From: Clostridiales bacterium | GTDB taxonomy: Bacteria; Bacillota; Clostridia; Oscillospirales; Oscillospiraceae | Reading direction: 5' to 3' | DNA length: 45,835 nucleotides | Assembly (NCBI GenBank): GCA_004554585.1 | Contig: SFLH01000014.1 | Span: 1 to 45,835, forward strand | In this document: piece after piece, positions 26,436 to 35,418 of the stretch | Numbering within the stretch: position 1 is the first letter of the stretch | Layout of the letters: each line of letters opens with the position of its first letter | Made by a program: the position numbers and the translations under genes | The notes under the pieces: model-generated | Told to the model about the DNA's origin: nothing | The model's input: the letters and a program-made list of their open reading frames with translations, nothing else | Databases searched by the model: none

Positions 26436-27127
26436 GCTGTCCACTCCTCTCGCATCCGTTCCAGGTCCGCCGCCAGTGCCTCCTCCCGGGCCAGAGCCGC
26501 CGGGTCCGGGTGGGCGCTCCGGGCCATGCCTGCCAGGGCCCGGCGGCGGCGGCGGATCTGGTCTTCCAAATAAGCCAGCCGGTGGGGAGACGCCTCCCCT
26601 GGGTGCTGACGGCCCAGGAGAAGTTCTCCCGGGGTGTAGTCCTCCTTCTCCCCGCCGGTGGCGGTGAGGATCTGATAAAACTTCTCCCCCTCCCGGGCCA
26701 GGGTCTCCCCGGTGATCCAATAGCCGTTTTCCAGCAGCCACCGGCGCAGGTCCTCCTGGGAGCTCATGGGCTGCAGGATCACCCGGACCTGCCGGGTCCA
26801 GGGGGCCGCCTGGAGAATCCGGGCAATGAGATCTCCCCCCATACCGGCGATGACCACCGTGTCCACCTCCCCTGCCGTCAGGCCGGTCAGCCCATCGCAG
26901 CGGCGGAAGGAGATCTTCTCCGCCACCCCATACATCCGGGCGGTCTCCCGGCCCCGGTCCAGAGGCCCCTGGTTCACGTCAGAGGCCACTGCCCGCTGGA
27001 TTCTCCCTGCCAACAGCAGCCAGGCGGGCAGATAGGCGTGGTCGGTACCCACATCCGCCAGCCGGGCGCCGGGGGGCACCAGGGCCGCCAGGGCCGCCAG
27101 GCGGGGGGACAATTCCAACTGTTTCAT
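26423..27127 (-). CDS. trmK: tRNA (adenine(22)-N1)-methyltransferase
   Basis: The 234-residue protein is a class I SAM methyltransferase of the TrmK/YqfN family, which makes m1A at position 22 of tRNA in Gram-positive bacteria. Motifs are RLADVGTDHAYLP (motif I, about 21-33), ASDVNQGPLDRG, VIAGMGGDLIARIL, ILQPMSSQEDLRRWL, and a C-terminal coiled coil rich in Arg and Glu. The ATG has AGGAGG upstream. It is co-transcribed with nif3 and located after the terminator of the DUF1858 gene. Confidence 0.92.
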   Translation of the reverse strand: MKQLELSPRLAALAALVPPGARLADVGTDHAYLPAWLLLAGRIQRAVASDVNQGPLDRGRETARMYGVAEKISFRRCDGLTGLTAGEVDTVVIAGMGGDLIARILQAAPWTRQVRVILQPMSSQEDLRRWLLENGYWITGETLAREGEKFYQILTATGGEKEDYTPGELLLGRQHPGEASPHRLAYLEDQIRRRRRALAGMARSAHPDPAALAREEALAADLERMREEWTAWQR

Positions 27128-27158
27128 GAAAACCTCCTGGGCAGCAGCACCCCTCCAA

Positions 27159-27189
27159 GAAAAAACGGGAGCGGCACCGCCGCCCCCGT
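27159..27189 (-). terminator. Terminator of the DUF1858 gene
   Basis: ACGGGAGCGGC (27165-27175) pairs with GCCGCCCCCGT (27179-27189) with one mismatch. On the minus strand a T-tract follows (complement of AGAAAAAA). It starts 11 bases past the stop. Confidence 0.85.
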
Positions 27190-27199
27190 CTTTCTTTCC

Positions 27200-27409
27200 T
27201 TACTTCCGGTTTGCCGCAATGATGGCATTGAGCTTGTCCACCAGCTCTTCCACGGGCTGGTCGTGGACCAGGCAGGCCTGCTCCACGGTCTCGTTGCGGG
27301 AAGCGGGGCAGCCCAGGCAGTGCATGCCGATGTCGATAAAAGCAGGGGCGGTCTCCGGGGCGATGTCCAGGATGTCACCCACAATGGTGTCCTTGGTAAT
27401 GGTTGCCAT
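27200..27409 (-). CDS. DUF1858 domain protein
   Basis: The 69-residue protein starts MATITKDTIVGDIL, with GGAGGACG upstream. It is a single DUF1858 domain, also called the hybrid-cluster-protein-associated redox disulfide domain. The hallmark CLGCPASRNETVEQAC contains the CxxC pair. Such small proteins may carry out thiol redox or bind metal, but the function is not established. No hybrid cluster protein is next to it. It has its own terminator and is separated by another from the ispH/S1 gene, so it looks monocistronic. Confidence 0.9.
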   Translation of the reverse strand: MATITKDTIVGDILDIAPETAPAFIDIGMHCLGCPASRNETVEQACLVHDQPVEELVDKLNAIIAANRK

Positions 27410-27475
27410 AATGACGTCCTCCATTCTGTTGGGGGATGGCCTTCCGCTGGGAGGGTCTCCCCTTGCTGTTGTATC

Positions 27476-27514
27476 AAAAAAGGGGAGCTGGCTTTCGGCA
27501 GCTCCCCTTTTTTT
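27476..27514. terminator. Bidirectional terminator after the ispH/S1 gene
   Basis: AAAAAAGGGGAGCTG (27476-27490) pairs with CAGCTCCCCTTTTTT (27499-27513). Both strands then run into T-rich sequence. It lies 33 bases past the end of the ispH/S1 gene. Confidence 0.9.
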
Positions 27515-27546
27515 GTCTGTTCTCTGCCGATGGATATCCTGTTATC

Positions 27547-29505
27547 TCAGGCTTCCTCGTCGTCCTCTTCCTCCGCAGCGCGGGCATCGTTGAGCAGGGC
27601 ACGGATGGACAGGGAGACCTTCTGACGCTCGTAGTCGATGTCGGTGATCTTCACGTCCACGATCTGGCCCTCTTCCAGCACGTCGCCGGGCTTCTCGATG
27701 CGGTGATCGGCGATCTGGGAGATGTGGATCAGGCCATCCACACCGGGAACGATCTCGGCGAAGGCGCCGAAGGTCATCAGCTTGACCACACGGACGCTGG
27801 CCACGGAACCCACCTCGTAGGTGGAAGTAAACTTCTCCCAGGGATCCTCGCTGTGATCCTTCATGCCCAGGGAGATCTTCTTCTTCTCCGGGTCGAAGGA
27901 GATGACGTAGACGTTGACCTTGTCGCCAACGGACACCACCTCAGCGGGGTTCTTGATGCGGCTCCAGGACAGCTCGGAAACGTGGACCATGCCGTCCACA
28001 CCGCCGATGTCCACGAAGGCGCCGTAAGAAGTCAGGGACTTGACGGTACCCTCATACTTCTTGCCCTCTTCGATGTTGGCCCACACTTCTGCGGCCTTGG
28101 CGGCGCGCTCCTCAGCCTGGACGGCACGGATGGAGCCCACCACACGGCGGCGGGAGCGGTTGACCTCGGTGATGCGCAGCTTCACGTGCTGCTTGATCAT
28201 CTCGGATAGATCAGCCCCTCTGGGCATGCCGGTCTGGGAAGCGGGCACGAAGACCCGGATGCCCTTGACGTTGACCACGATGCCGCCCTTGTTGTCCTCG
28301 GTGACCACGCCTTCCAGGACGGTCTTGTCCTCCACAGCGGCCTCGATGGTGTCCCAGTTCTTCACGCTGTCCAGACGCTTCTTGGACAGGGTTGCCACGC
28401 CTTCCACGTCGTTGACGCGCATGACGTAGGTCTCGATTTCGTCGCCCACCTTCACGATGTCCTCGGGCTTGACGGAAGGATCATCGCTCAGCTCGGACAT
28501 GGGGATGTACCCAGCGTGCTTGGTACCCAGGTCCACGTTGACCTCGGTAGCGGTGATGCCGGTGACGACACCAGTGACCTTATCCCCCGTATTTAAAGTT
28601 TTGATCGACTTCTCCAGCATGTCAGCAAAGGACTCTTCGATCTCCATCGCGTTGATGTTTTCCTCGCTCATTTTGTCTTTGACCTCCTTTATTATCCACC
28701 CCGGTGTGGACGCACCAGCGGTGATTCCCACAGAAGCTACCCCGCTCACCATCCTTCGGTCGAGCTCCTCAGCCCGGCTGATGTGGTAAACCAGCGGGCA
28801 GTGTGCCCGGCATAACTCAGCGAGACGATTCGTGTTGGAGCTTTTGCGGTCGCCGATGACAATCATGGCCTCACACTGCTCCGCCAAACTCTGCGCTTCT
28901 GATTGCCGCATACACGTAGCATTACATATTGTATCAAAGATTTCGGCGTTTGTACACTCTTTTTTTACTTTTTCTCGGCAGGGAATCCAAATTCTATCCG
29001 TTGATGTAGTTTGTGAAACCAGGGTAAGAGGTTTTTGTGGATTTTCTTTCCATTCCTCCAGAAAAACCGTCAATTCTCCCTCATTTCGGAAGATTTTCGC
29101 ACCAATACACCAGCCGGCAATGGCCTGTACCTCGGGATGTTCCGGGCTGCCGATGATGACCACCTGCCGGCCGCGGTTGCTGGCGTCGGCCACGATCTGG
29201 TGGATTTTGGCCACTTTCACGCAGGTGGCGTCGGCCACGGGGCAGCCCATCCGGGCCAATTGATCGTAGACTTCCTTCCCTTCTCCATGGGAGCGGATGA
29301 TCACACCGCAGCCCGGCGGCACTTGTTCCAGACTGTCCACGCAGCCCACTCCCCGGCCGGCCAGGTCGGCGATGACGTGGTCGTTGTGGATCACCGGCCC
29401 CAGCATCACATAGGGCGCACCGCTGTCGGCAATCTTCTCCGCCAGCTCCACCGCCCGCCGGACCCCGAAGCAAAAGCCGGCGGACTTGGCCAGGGTGACC
29501 TTCAT
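27547..29505 (-). CDS. ispH: Bifunctional IspH (HMBPP reductase) fused to ribosomal protein S1 domains
   Basis: The 652-residue protein joins two functions. Residues 1-285 are IspH, the 4Fe-4S enzyme that makes isopentenyl and dimethylallyl diphosphate in the last MEP-pathway step. Cluster cysteines are Cys12 (AGFCFGV), the Cys in DATCVKV and the Cys in ICNATCMRQ; substrate-binding His is in HPEVQAI and the Ser/Asn site in GDRKSSNT. After a short acidic linker at about 285-300 there are four S1 RNA-binding repeats (for example GAFVDIGGVDGMVHVSELSW) and an acidic C-terminus. The fusion is known in Clostridia. Its gene overlaps plsC by four bases and closes the murR-baiN-like-cmk-plsC chain. 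Confidence 0.95.
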   Translation of the reverse strand: MKVTLAKSAGFCFGVRRAVELAEKIADSGAPYVMLGPVIHNDHVIADLAGRGVGCVDSLEQVPPGCGVIIRSHGEGKEVYDQLARMGCPVADATCVKVAKIHQIVADASNRGRQVVIIGSPEHPEVQAIAGWCIGAKIFRNEGELTVFLEEWKENPQKPLTLVSQTTSTDRIWIPCREKVKKECTNAEIFDTICNATCMRQSEAQSLAEQCEAMIVIGDRKSSNTNRLAELCRAHCPLVYHISRAEELDRRMVSGVASVGITAGASTPGWIIKEVKDKMSEENINAMEIEESFADMLEKSIKTLNTGDKVTGVVTGITATEVNVDLGTKHAGYIPMSELSDDPSVKPEDIVKVGDEIETYVMRVNDVEGVATLSKKRLDSVKNWDTIEAAVEDKTVLEGVVTEDNKGGIVVNVKGIRVFVPASQTGMPRGADLSEMIKQHVKLRITEVNRSRRRVVGSIRAVQAEERAAKAAEVWANIEEGKKYEGTVKSLTSYGAFVDIGGVDGMVHVSELSWSRIKNPAEVVSVGDKVNVYVISFDPEKKKISLGMKDHSEDPWEKFTSTYEVGSVASVRVVKLMTFGAFAEIVPGVDGLIHISQIADHRIEKPGDVLEEGQIVDVKITDIDYERQKVSLSIRALLNDARAAEEEDDEEA

Positions 29506-30116
29506 CCTTTCGCCTCCATCTCTTCCCGGCTGTCCCGCACAGCCCGGATGTGGTCCATGATCTGGGCGGTAACCACCTCATAGTCCTCGGCGTTGGCCCG
29601 GCGGTCCTCCGTGAAAGGCATGTAGGGCTGGCCGATGTAGACCTTGGTGCGATGGAACACCTTGCGCTCGGGAGAGATATACACCGGCAGAATGGGCACC
29701 CCGGTGCGAATGGCCATCATGGCCGCACCGGTCTTGCCCTCGCCAATCTCCTCGTGGCGGGTGCCCTCGGGGAAGATGAGGAGTTTTTCCTGGCCCTTCA
29801 GGGCCTTCAGGGAGGACTTCACCGCCCCCACGTCAGACTTGCCCCGGCGCACCCAGATGACAAAACCCAGCCACTCCAGCAGGCCCCCCACCACGGGATA
29901 GTGGCGGATCTCCTCTTTGGCCATGATCCAGATCTTGTCCTTGCGGTGGAAGGAGTAGACGATGTAAAAGGGGTCAGAGTTGTGCACGTGGTTGGCGCAT
30001 ATCACCGCGCCGCCCTTGGGAATGTTCTCTTTCCCGTAGGTCTTCAGGGGGGTGCGGAAGGTGACGATGCTGAAGATGATCTTGCTGACGATGTAGGCAA
30101 ATTCGTAAAGTGTCAC
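29502..30116 (-). CDS. plsC: 1-acyl-sn-glycerol-3-phosphate acyltransferase
   Basis: The 204-residue protein has the acyltransferase motifs NHVHNSD (catalytic His and Asp, about 41-47), FPEGTRHEE and VPILPVYI. One N-terminal hydrophobic segment likely lies on the membrane. It acylates lysophosphatidic acid to phosphatidic acid. The start is GTG within a GTGA overlap with the cmk stop, and its end overlaps ispH, which implies coupled translation with both neighbours. Confidence 0.9.
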   Translation of the reverse strand: MTLYEFAYIVSKIIFSIVTFRTPLKTYGKENIPKGGAVICANHVHNSDPFYIVYSFHRKDKIWIMAKEEIRHYPVVGGLLEWLGFVIWVRRGKSDVGAVKSSLKALKGQEKLLIFPEGTRHEEIGEGKTGAAMMAIRTGVPILPVYISPERKVFHRTKVYIGQPYMPFTEDRRANAEDYEVVTAQIMDHIRAVRDSREEMEAKG

Positions 30117-30793
30117 AGTGGCAGCCTCTCTTTCACAAGGGTGAGCAGGGCCTCCAGGCTCTGCTGCAGATCCAGCTGGGACGTGTCCAGCACCACCGCG
30201 TCCTCTGCCTGGCGCAGGGGGGCCGCGGCCCGGTGGCTGTCGTCATAGTCCCGCTGGGCAATTTCTTTTTTCAGAGTCTCCAGGTCTACGGCCTGGCCTC
30301 GGGCCTCCAACTCCCGGCAGCGACGCAGGGCCCGCTGCTCCACCGAGGCGGTGAGAAAGATCTTCACATCCGCCTGGGGCAGGACCACGGTGCCGATGTC
30401 CCGGCCGTCCATGATCACATTGTGCTGCCGGGCCAGCTCCCGCTGCATGTCCAGCAGGAAATCCCGCACCGGCTGGTGGGCGGAAACTTGGGAGGCATAG
30501 CGGGAGACCGCGTTTTCCCGAATGGCCTCGGTCACATCCTCCCCTCCCAGGAGCATATGCTGCTGGCCATCGTCGCCGTGGCGCAGAGAGAGCTCGATCT
30601 CCGGCAGCCGGGGCAGCACCTCTTCCAGCTTCCCGCAGTCGCCCCCTTGGCGGGCCACATACAAGCCCACCGTGCGGTAGATTGCCCCAGTATCCACATA
30701 CAAAAAGCCCAGGCGGGCAGCCAGGGCCTTGGCCAGGGAGCTTTTCCCCGCCCCCGCGGGGCCGTCGATGGCAATGCTGTAATATTGGCTCAT
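30113..30793 (-). CDS. cmk: Cytidylate kinase
   Basis: The start is the ATG at 30793 (MSQYYSIAIDGPAGAGKSS) with CAGGAGGAA upstream; it overlaps the upstream stop by four bases (ATGA). The 226-residue enzyme has the P-loop GPAGAGKSS (10-18), YVDTGAIYR, VMDGRDIGTVVL-like nucleotide-binding region, FLTASVEQRALRR and a LID region rich in Arg and Asp (QRDYDDSHR). It phosphorylates CMP and dCMP. The cmk-plsC-ispH/S1 order is common in Clostridia. Confidence 0.96.
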   Translation of the reverse strand: MSQYYSIAIDGPAGAGKSSLAKALAARLGFLYVDTGAIYRTVGLYVARQGGDCGKLEEVLPRLPEIELSLRHGDDGQQHMLLGGEDVTEAIRENAVSRYASQVSAHQPVRDFLLDMQRELARQHNVIMDGRDIGTVVLPQADVKIFLTASVEQRALRRCRELEARGQAVDLETLKKEIAQRDYDDSHRAAAPLRQAEDAVVLDTSQLDLQQSLEALLTLVKERLPL

Positions 30794-32040
30794 TCCGCTT
30801 CCTCCTGACAGTATTGGGCGGCCCCCTCCCCCGCCGCCCGGCCGGTACACCAGGCAATCTGGAGGTTGAAGCCCCCGGTATAGGCGTCCACGTCCAGCAG
30901 TTCCCCGGCCAGGAAGAGGCCGGCCGTCTTCTTGGACATCATGGACCCCGGGTCCACCTCGCCCGTCTTCACGCCGCCGGCGGTGATGATGGCCTCTTTG
31001 ATGGGACGGGGACCGGCGATGGGGATGGCAAAGTGCTTCATGACCTCCATCAGCCGCCGCCGCTGGGCCCGGGTCATGGCGTTGACCGGCAGGTCCGCCG
31101 GAATCTGGGCCCGCTCTCCCGCCACGGGGATCAGCAGGCGGGGCAGCAGCCCCTCCAAGAAGTTGTGGAAGGCCTTGTTGGGCGCCTGGGCCACATCCCG
31201 AAGGATGCGGGCCTCCAGCTTCTCCTCGTCCAGGGCGGGTTTGAGGTCGATGACCGCTGTGTAGGTATCCTTGGCCCAGTTGGCGTGGGCGCTGGCGCTG
31301 AGGACCAGGGGACCGGAGAGGCCAAAGTGGGTGAAGAGCATCTCCCCCTGCTCCTGAAAGACCGCCTTTTTCTTTTGGTTTTTTAAGGTAAGGGTTACGT
31401 TTTTCAACGAAAGGCCCTGCATCCGGGCACAGGTATCCTCCGCCTCCTCCAAGGGCACCAGGGAGGGCCGGGGCTCCACAATGGTGTGGCCCGCCTCTTG
31501 GGCCAGCCGGTAGCCGTCCCCGGTGGAGCCGGTGGCAGGGTAGGACAGGCCGCCTGTGGCCAGGATCACCGCCCCGGCGGCTAGGGTCTGGCCCTCCAGT
31601 ACCACGCCGGTGACCCGATCTTCCTGGATCTCCAAGGCGGTCGCCCGGTCCCGCAGCAGGGAGACGCCCGCCTTTTTCAAGGCGAAAAACAGGGCGTCGA
31701 TCACATCGGCGGCCCGGTCTGAGCAGGGAAAAACGCGCCCCCCGCGCTCGGTCTTGAGGGGGACGCCCAGTGTTTCAAAGTATTCCATCACCGCCGCCGG
31801 CGGGAAGCGGGTGACCGCGCTGTAGAGAAAACGCCCGTTCCGGGGCACATGGCGCAGCACCCCCTCCGGGGTGGTGTTGTTGGTCAGGTTGCACCGGCCC
31901 TTCCCGGTGATGTAGAGCTTGCGGCCCAGTTTCTCATTGGGCTCCACCAGGATGACCCGGGCCCCCGCCCGGCGGGCGGACAGGGCGGCCATCATCCCGG
32001 CCGCGCCGCCGCCGATGACCACCACAGGGCTGTTTGTCAT
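30790..32040 (-). CDS. FAD-dependent oxidoreductase (BaiN/HI0933 family)
   Basis: The 416-residue flavoprotein has the N-terminal dinucleotide motif VVIGGGAAGMMAALSARRAG (6-25), then GKGRCNLTN at about 47, GGLSYPATGSTGDGY, LFTHFGLSGP, and a C-terminal ITAGGVKTGEVDP and GLFLAGELLDVDAYTGGFNLQ. It belongs to the HI0933/YhiN family, annotated variously as aminoacetone oxidase-like. One member (BaiN) reduces a bile acid intermediate in gut Clostridia, but the family is broad and conserved in this locus, so a housekeeping role is more likely. It overlaps murR and cmk by four bases on each side. Confidence 0.88.
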   Translation of the reverse strand: MTNSPVVVIGGGAAGMMAALSARRAGARVILVEPNEKLGRKLYITGKGRCNLTNNTTPEGVLRHVPRNGRFLYSAVTRFPPAAVMEYFETLGVPLKTERGGRVFPCSDRAADVIDALFFALKKAGVSLLRDRATALEIQEDRVTGVVLEGQTLAAGAVILATGGLSYPATGSTGDGYRLAQEAGHTIVEPRPSLVPLEEAEDTCARMQGLSLKNVTLTLKNQKKKAVFQEQGEMLFTHFGLSGPLVLSASAHANWAKDTYTAVIDLKPALDEEKLEARILRDVAQAPNKAFHNFLEGLLPRLLIPVAGERAQIPADLPVNAMTRAQRRRLMEVMKHFAIPIAGPRPIKEAIITAGGVKTGEVDPGSMMSKKTAGLFLAGELLDVDAYTGGFNLQIAWCTGRAAGEGAAQYCQEEAE

Positions 32041-32906
32041 TGGTTCTCTTCCTCCATGCTGACGAACACGCCATACTCCTCCCAGATGTTCTCCAAGCGC
32101 TCAAAGTGGTCCACCACGTCGGACTTACTCCGGGCGATGGCCACCAGCAGGGCGTTGATGAGGCTCAAGGGAGCCACCAGGGAGTCCACAAAGGAGGCCA
32201 TATCGCTCTTGGCCAGCAGGACGTAATCGGCCGCCTTGGCCATGCTGTTGGAGGCGCTGTCGGTGATGGCGATGACCTTGGAGCCTCGCTCGTGGGCAAA
32301 GCTGATGGCCCGCACCGTGCGCCGGGAGTACCGGGGGAAGGACAGGCCGATGGTCACATCCCCCTCGCCCACCTGAACGATCTGGTCGAAAATCTCCTGG
32401 TTGGCGCTCTCGCCCACATGGACCACGTTGTCGAACATGAGCCCAAAGTAGAAGGACATAAAGCCCGCCAGAGAGCCGGAGGAGCGGGTGCCTAGGATGT
32501 AGATCTTTTTGGCGCTGACGATGGCATCCACCGCCGCCTGGAAGCTCTCCCGGTCGATCTCCTCCATGGTCATGCGGATCTTCTCCATGTCCGACTGCAT
32601 CACCGTAGACACCACGTCCTGGTTGCCGATCATGTCGTTGGTAACCTCGATGCGCTGGATGGAGGTGAGCTTGTTGCGAATCATTTCCTGCAGAGCCTTC
32701 TGCATGGCGGGATAGCCGTCATATTTCAGTTCCGAGGCAAACCGGACCACCGTGGACTCACTGACGTGGACGGTCTTGCCCAGCTTGCTGGCCGTCATAA
32801 AGGCCGCCTTATCGTAAGAGGACAGGATGTAATTGGCAATGAGTTTCTGTCCTTTGGAAAAGGTATTCATTTTGCTGCTGATGAGAGATAAAATATCTTT
32901 CGACAT
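32037..32906 (-). CDS. MurR/RpiR-family transcriptional regulator
   Basis: The 289-residue protein has an N-terminal HTH_6 domain (about 1-80, with SKLGKTVHVSESTVVRFASEL) and a SIS sugar-phosphate binding domain (about 110-245, with IYILGTRSSGSLAGFMSFYFG and VTIGLSFPRYSRRTV). Such regulators sense sugar phosphates or amino sugars. The gene starts after AGGAGGGC and begins the chain leading to ispH/S1. A strong promoter lies upstream. No sugar transport genes are adjacent, so the effector is unknown. Confidence 0.92.
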   Translation of the reverse strand: MSKDILSLISSKMNTFSKGQKLIANYILSSYDKAAFMTASKLGKTVHVSESTVVRFASELKYDGYPAMQKALQEMIRNKLTSIQRIEVTNDMIGNQDVVSTVMQSDMEKIRMTMEEIDRESFQAAVDAIVSAKKIYILGTRSSGSLAGFMSFYFGLMFDNVVHVGESANQEIFDQIVQVGEGDVTIGLSFPRYSRRTVRAISFAHERGSKVIAITDSASNSMAKAADYVLLAKSDMASFVDSLVAPLSLINALLVAIARSKSDVVDHFERLENIWEEYGVFVSMEEENQ

Positions 32907-33018
32907 GGCGTCGCCCTCCTGTTCCTCGCTGTTCCGGCGGTCCCCTGGTTTCCTCAGGCGAAGGGAATCTCAGCTCCGCCGCCGTTTTTGCAGCGTGTCC
33001 ACCGGACTTTCTGAGGGT

Positions 33019-33047
33019 ATTATAGCGCGCCTTCTGCCGTTTTGCAA
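33019..33047 (-). promoter_or_regulatory. Promoter of the murR-like to ispH/S1 operon
   Basis: On the minus strand TTGCAA (33042-33047) and consensus TATAAT (33019-33024) are 17 bases apart. They lie 110 bases before the regulator start and directly after the rluB stop. Confidence 0.75.
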
Positions 33048-33057
33048 GAAAAATTTC

Positions 33058-33786
33058 TCATTCTTGCAGAAAAGATTCTTCCGTCAACTGCCGGACCTCC
33101 GCCGCCGACAGGGGCCGCCACTGGCCGGGGGCCAGCGTCCGGTCCAGCCGCACGCCCCCCTCCCGCACCCGTTTGAGGCGGGTGACTGTCAGACCGCACT
33201 GGGCGCACATGCGGCGGATCTGCCGGTTTTTTCCCTCGTGGATGACCATGGCCAGCAGGGTCTGCTCCCCGCCCTGACGCACCAGACGGACCTTGGCCGG
33301 AGCCAGCCGCTGGCCGTCCAGGGTCATGGGCCGACGCAAGTTCTCCATCACCTCCGACCGGAACCCGGCCACCCACACCAGATATTCCTTCTCCACCTGG
33401 TGGCGGGGGTGGAGCAGGTGGTTGGTGAGGGCCCCATCGTCGGTGAGCAGCAGCAGCCCCTCGGAGTCCATGTCCAGCCGGCCCACCGGCCACACCCGGG
33501 CGCCACAGCCCTCCACCAGCTGGGCCACCGTGGGCCGGCCCTTCTCGTCGGAGAGGGTGGTCACCACCCCCCGAGGCTTATAGAGCATGAGCACCTGTCG
33601 CTGCCCAGTCCCCCCGGCCACAGGCATGCCGTCCAGGGCGATCTGGTCCCGGGCCGGATCAGCCTTGTCCCCCAGGGCTGCCGGCTTGCCGTTGACCGTC
33701 ACCCGGCCCTCCTGTATGTAGATCTCCGCCCGGCGGCGGGAGCAGATTCCCGCCGCTGAGAGGAGTTTTTGCAGACGTTCTTCCAT
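33058..33786 (-). CDS. rluB: Ribosomal large-subunit pseudouridine synthase B
   Basis: The 242-residue protein has an N-terminal S4 RNA-binding domain (LQKLLSAAGICSRRRAEIYI) and a catalytic RsuA/RluB domain with GRLDMDSEGLLLLTDDG (catalytic Asp in RLD, about 100). Later motifs are KEYLVWVAG and IHEGKNRQIRRM. Members modify helix 89-93 uridines in 23S rRNA. It follows the D-Ala-D-Ala carboxypeptidase by 21 bases in an scp-dac-rlu block common in Firmicutes. Confidence 0.92.
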   Translation of the reverse strand: MEERLQKLLSAAGICSRRRAEIYIQEGRVTVNGKPAALGDKADPARDQIALDGMPVAGGTGQRQVLMLYKPRGVVTTLSDEKGRPTVAQLVEGCGARVWPVGRLDMDSEGLLLLTDDGALTNHLLHPRHQVEKEYLVWVAGFRSEVMENLRRPMTLDGQRLAPAKVRLVRQGGEQTLLAMVIHEGKNRQIRRMCAQCGLTVTRLKRVREGGVRLDRTLAPGQWRPLSAAEVRQLTEESFLQE

Positions 33787-33807
33787 GGGCCACCCCTTTC
33801 CTAATCG

Positions 33808-34947
33808 TCATGGCGTCTCCGCCTTCTCGTCCTGGCCGCCAGGGCGCAGGAAGTCCAGCAGGGAATGCACCTGCCGCTGCCGGGTCACATCCTGGGCGGC
33901 GGAACCCGACCAGACCAAATAGGTCCAGCCCACCTCCCGGCCGTTCTGATACCAGCGGGCCGCCCCGGCGATCTCCCCCTGGGTCACTGGCGCCTGGACC
34001 TGGTCGGGCAGGTCCAGCTCCATGGTGATCTCCTCCCCCTGGGCCAGGGGATAGGCCACCGTCTCCCGGGCGGAGACCGAGACCATGTGCAGCAGGCTCC
34101 CCGTCAGCGGGACCTGCCCCAAAACCGCATCCTGCTGGGCCAGCAGGGTGCGGGGATAGTTGGCAAAGCCGTAATCCAGCAGCGCCCGGTGATCGTTCCA
34201 GTCATCCCGGTCGTTGAGGGTGACGCAGATCAGGGTCTGTCCATCCCGCTGGGCGCTGGAGACCAGGGTGCGGCCGGCCTGACGGGTGTAACCCGTTTTC
34301 ATTCCCGTGCATCCCTCATACTGCCACAGGAGCTTGTTGTGGTTGGTCAGTTGCCGCCCCTCCAGGGTGATGGTCTTGGTGGCCATGGCTTCGGCCACTG
34401 TGGGGTTTTTCAGACAGGCCGCCGCCAGTTTGGCCATGTCTAGGGCGGAGGCGTAGTGGTTCTCATCCCCCAGGCCGTTGGGGTCGGAGAAGTGGGTGTT
34501 GGTCATGCCCAGGTCCTGGGCGCGCTGGTTCATCCACCCCACAAAGGTCTCCACCTCGCCCCCGCAGATGCCCGCCAGGGCCACCGCCGCGTCGTTGCCC
34601 GAGTGGAGGAGCAGCCCATAAAAGAGGGTTTTCAGGCTGATCTCTTCCCCCGGCTCCAGGTAGAGGGAGGTCCCCTCGATCCCCGTCCACTGGGGCTTAA
34701 TCTCCACCGTCCCGGACAGATCCCCATCCAGGTACTCCGCCGCCACCAGGGCGGTCATGAGCTTGGTGGTGCTGGCAATGGCCCGGGGGGTGTTCTCGTC
34801 CCGGGCGTAGAGGACGCGGCCGGTTTCCGCGTCCATCAAAACGGCGGAGGCCGCGGAAACCGCTGGCGCCTCCGCCGCGCAGGTATGCAGGACAAGCCCT
34901 GGCAGCAGGGCGCACAGCACCCCCAGGGCAGCAAGCAGTCTTGGCAC
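33808..34947 (-). CDS. D-alanyl-D-alanine carboxypeptidase (PBP5/DacF type)
   Basis: The likely start is GTG at 34947, five bases after GGAGGG; the longer frame starts at TTG inside this leader. The 379-residue protein has a signal peptide (about 1-25, LHTCAAEA). The penicillin-binding motifs are Ser59-Thr-Thr-Lys62, SGN at about 122 (LLHSGNDAAV) and KTG at about 220 (GMKTGYTR). A C-terminal beta domain follows, as in PBP5. These enzymes trim the terminal D-Ala of peptidoglycan stem peptides. A location next to gerW suggests DacF, a spore-cortex homologue, but this is inference. A C-terminal amphipathic anchor is not clear. Confidence 0.9.
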   Translation of the reverse strand: MPRLLAALGVLCALLPGLVLHTCAAEAPAVSAASAVLMDAETGRVLYARDENTPRAIASTTKLMTALVAAEYLDGDLSGTVEIKPQWTGIEGTSLYLEPGEEISLKTLFYGLLLHSGNDAAVALAGICGGEVETFVGWMNQRAQDLGMTNTHFSDPNGLGDENHYASALDMAKLAAACLKNPTVAEAMATKTITLEGRQLTNHNKLLWQYEGCTGMKTGYTRQAGRTLVSSAQRDGQTLICVTLNDRDDWNDHRALLDYGFANYPRTLLAQQDAVLGQVPLTGSLLHMVSVSARETVAYPLAQGEEITMELDLPDQVQAPVTQGEIAGAARWYQNGREVGWTYLVWSGSAAQDVTRQRQVHSLLDFLRPGGQDEKAETP

Positions 34948-35004
34948 AGGATCCCTCCGTCCTAACAAGGTCTTTGCCCGTTAGTATGGAAGGTCTGACC
35001 CCTT

Positions 35005-35418
35005 TTATTCCTCCTGGGCCTTCTCCTGTTTCTTGGCCTTCTTCTCCTCCACCATGCCGGCAATGCGGTTGATGGCGTCGGGGATCAGGTCCACGATGCG
35101 ATCCAGGCTGGTTTCCGGCGCGGCGTCCACCGGCAAAACCTTGACCATGCTGCCGGTGATCACCAGGAAACACACGGGGATCACCTTCAGCCCGGCCCCG
35201 CCGCCGCCGCCAAAGGGATTCTCCCCCATGGTTTTCGGCGCTTTGCCGCCGATCTCCGAGCCGGCGGTGCCAAAGCCCAGAGAGATTTTGGAAACGGGGA
35301 TGAGGGTGACCTCCCCGGCGGTGATGGGCACCCCCACCACGGTGTTGGCGTCCACGGCCTCCTTGATCTTCTGGATGGTCTCGGCCATAAGCTCACTGAC
35401 AGGATGATTCTTTTCCAT
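35005..35418 (-). CDS. ytfJ: GerW/YtfJ family sporulation protein
   Basis: The 137-residue protein starts MEKNHPVSELMAETIQKIKE after AAAGGGGAGG. The YtfJ signature is present: VGVPITAGEVTLIPVSKISLG, then a glycine run FGGGGGAG, then VIPVCFLVI. It ends in a Lys/Glu-rich tail. In Bacillus the family (GerW) is needed for germination in response to L-alanine. Its start overlaps the end of the DUF2953 gene by 26 bases, and the pair is a known arrangement in spore formers. Confidence 0.92.
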   Translation of the reverse strand: MEKNHPVSELMAETIQKIKEAVDANTVVGVPITAGEVTLIPVSKISLGFGTAGSEIGGKAPKTMGENPFGGGGGAGLKVIPVCFLVITGSMVKVLPVDAAPETSLDRIVDLIPDAINRIAGMVEEKKAKKQEKAQEE

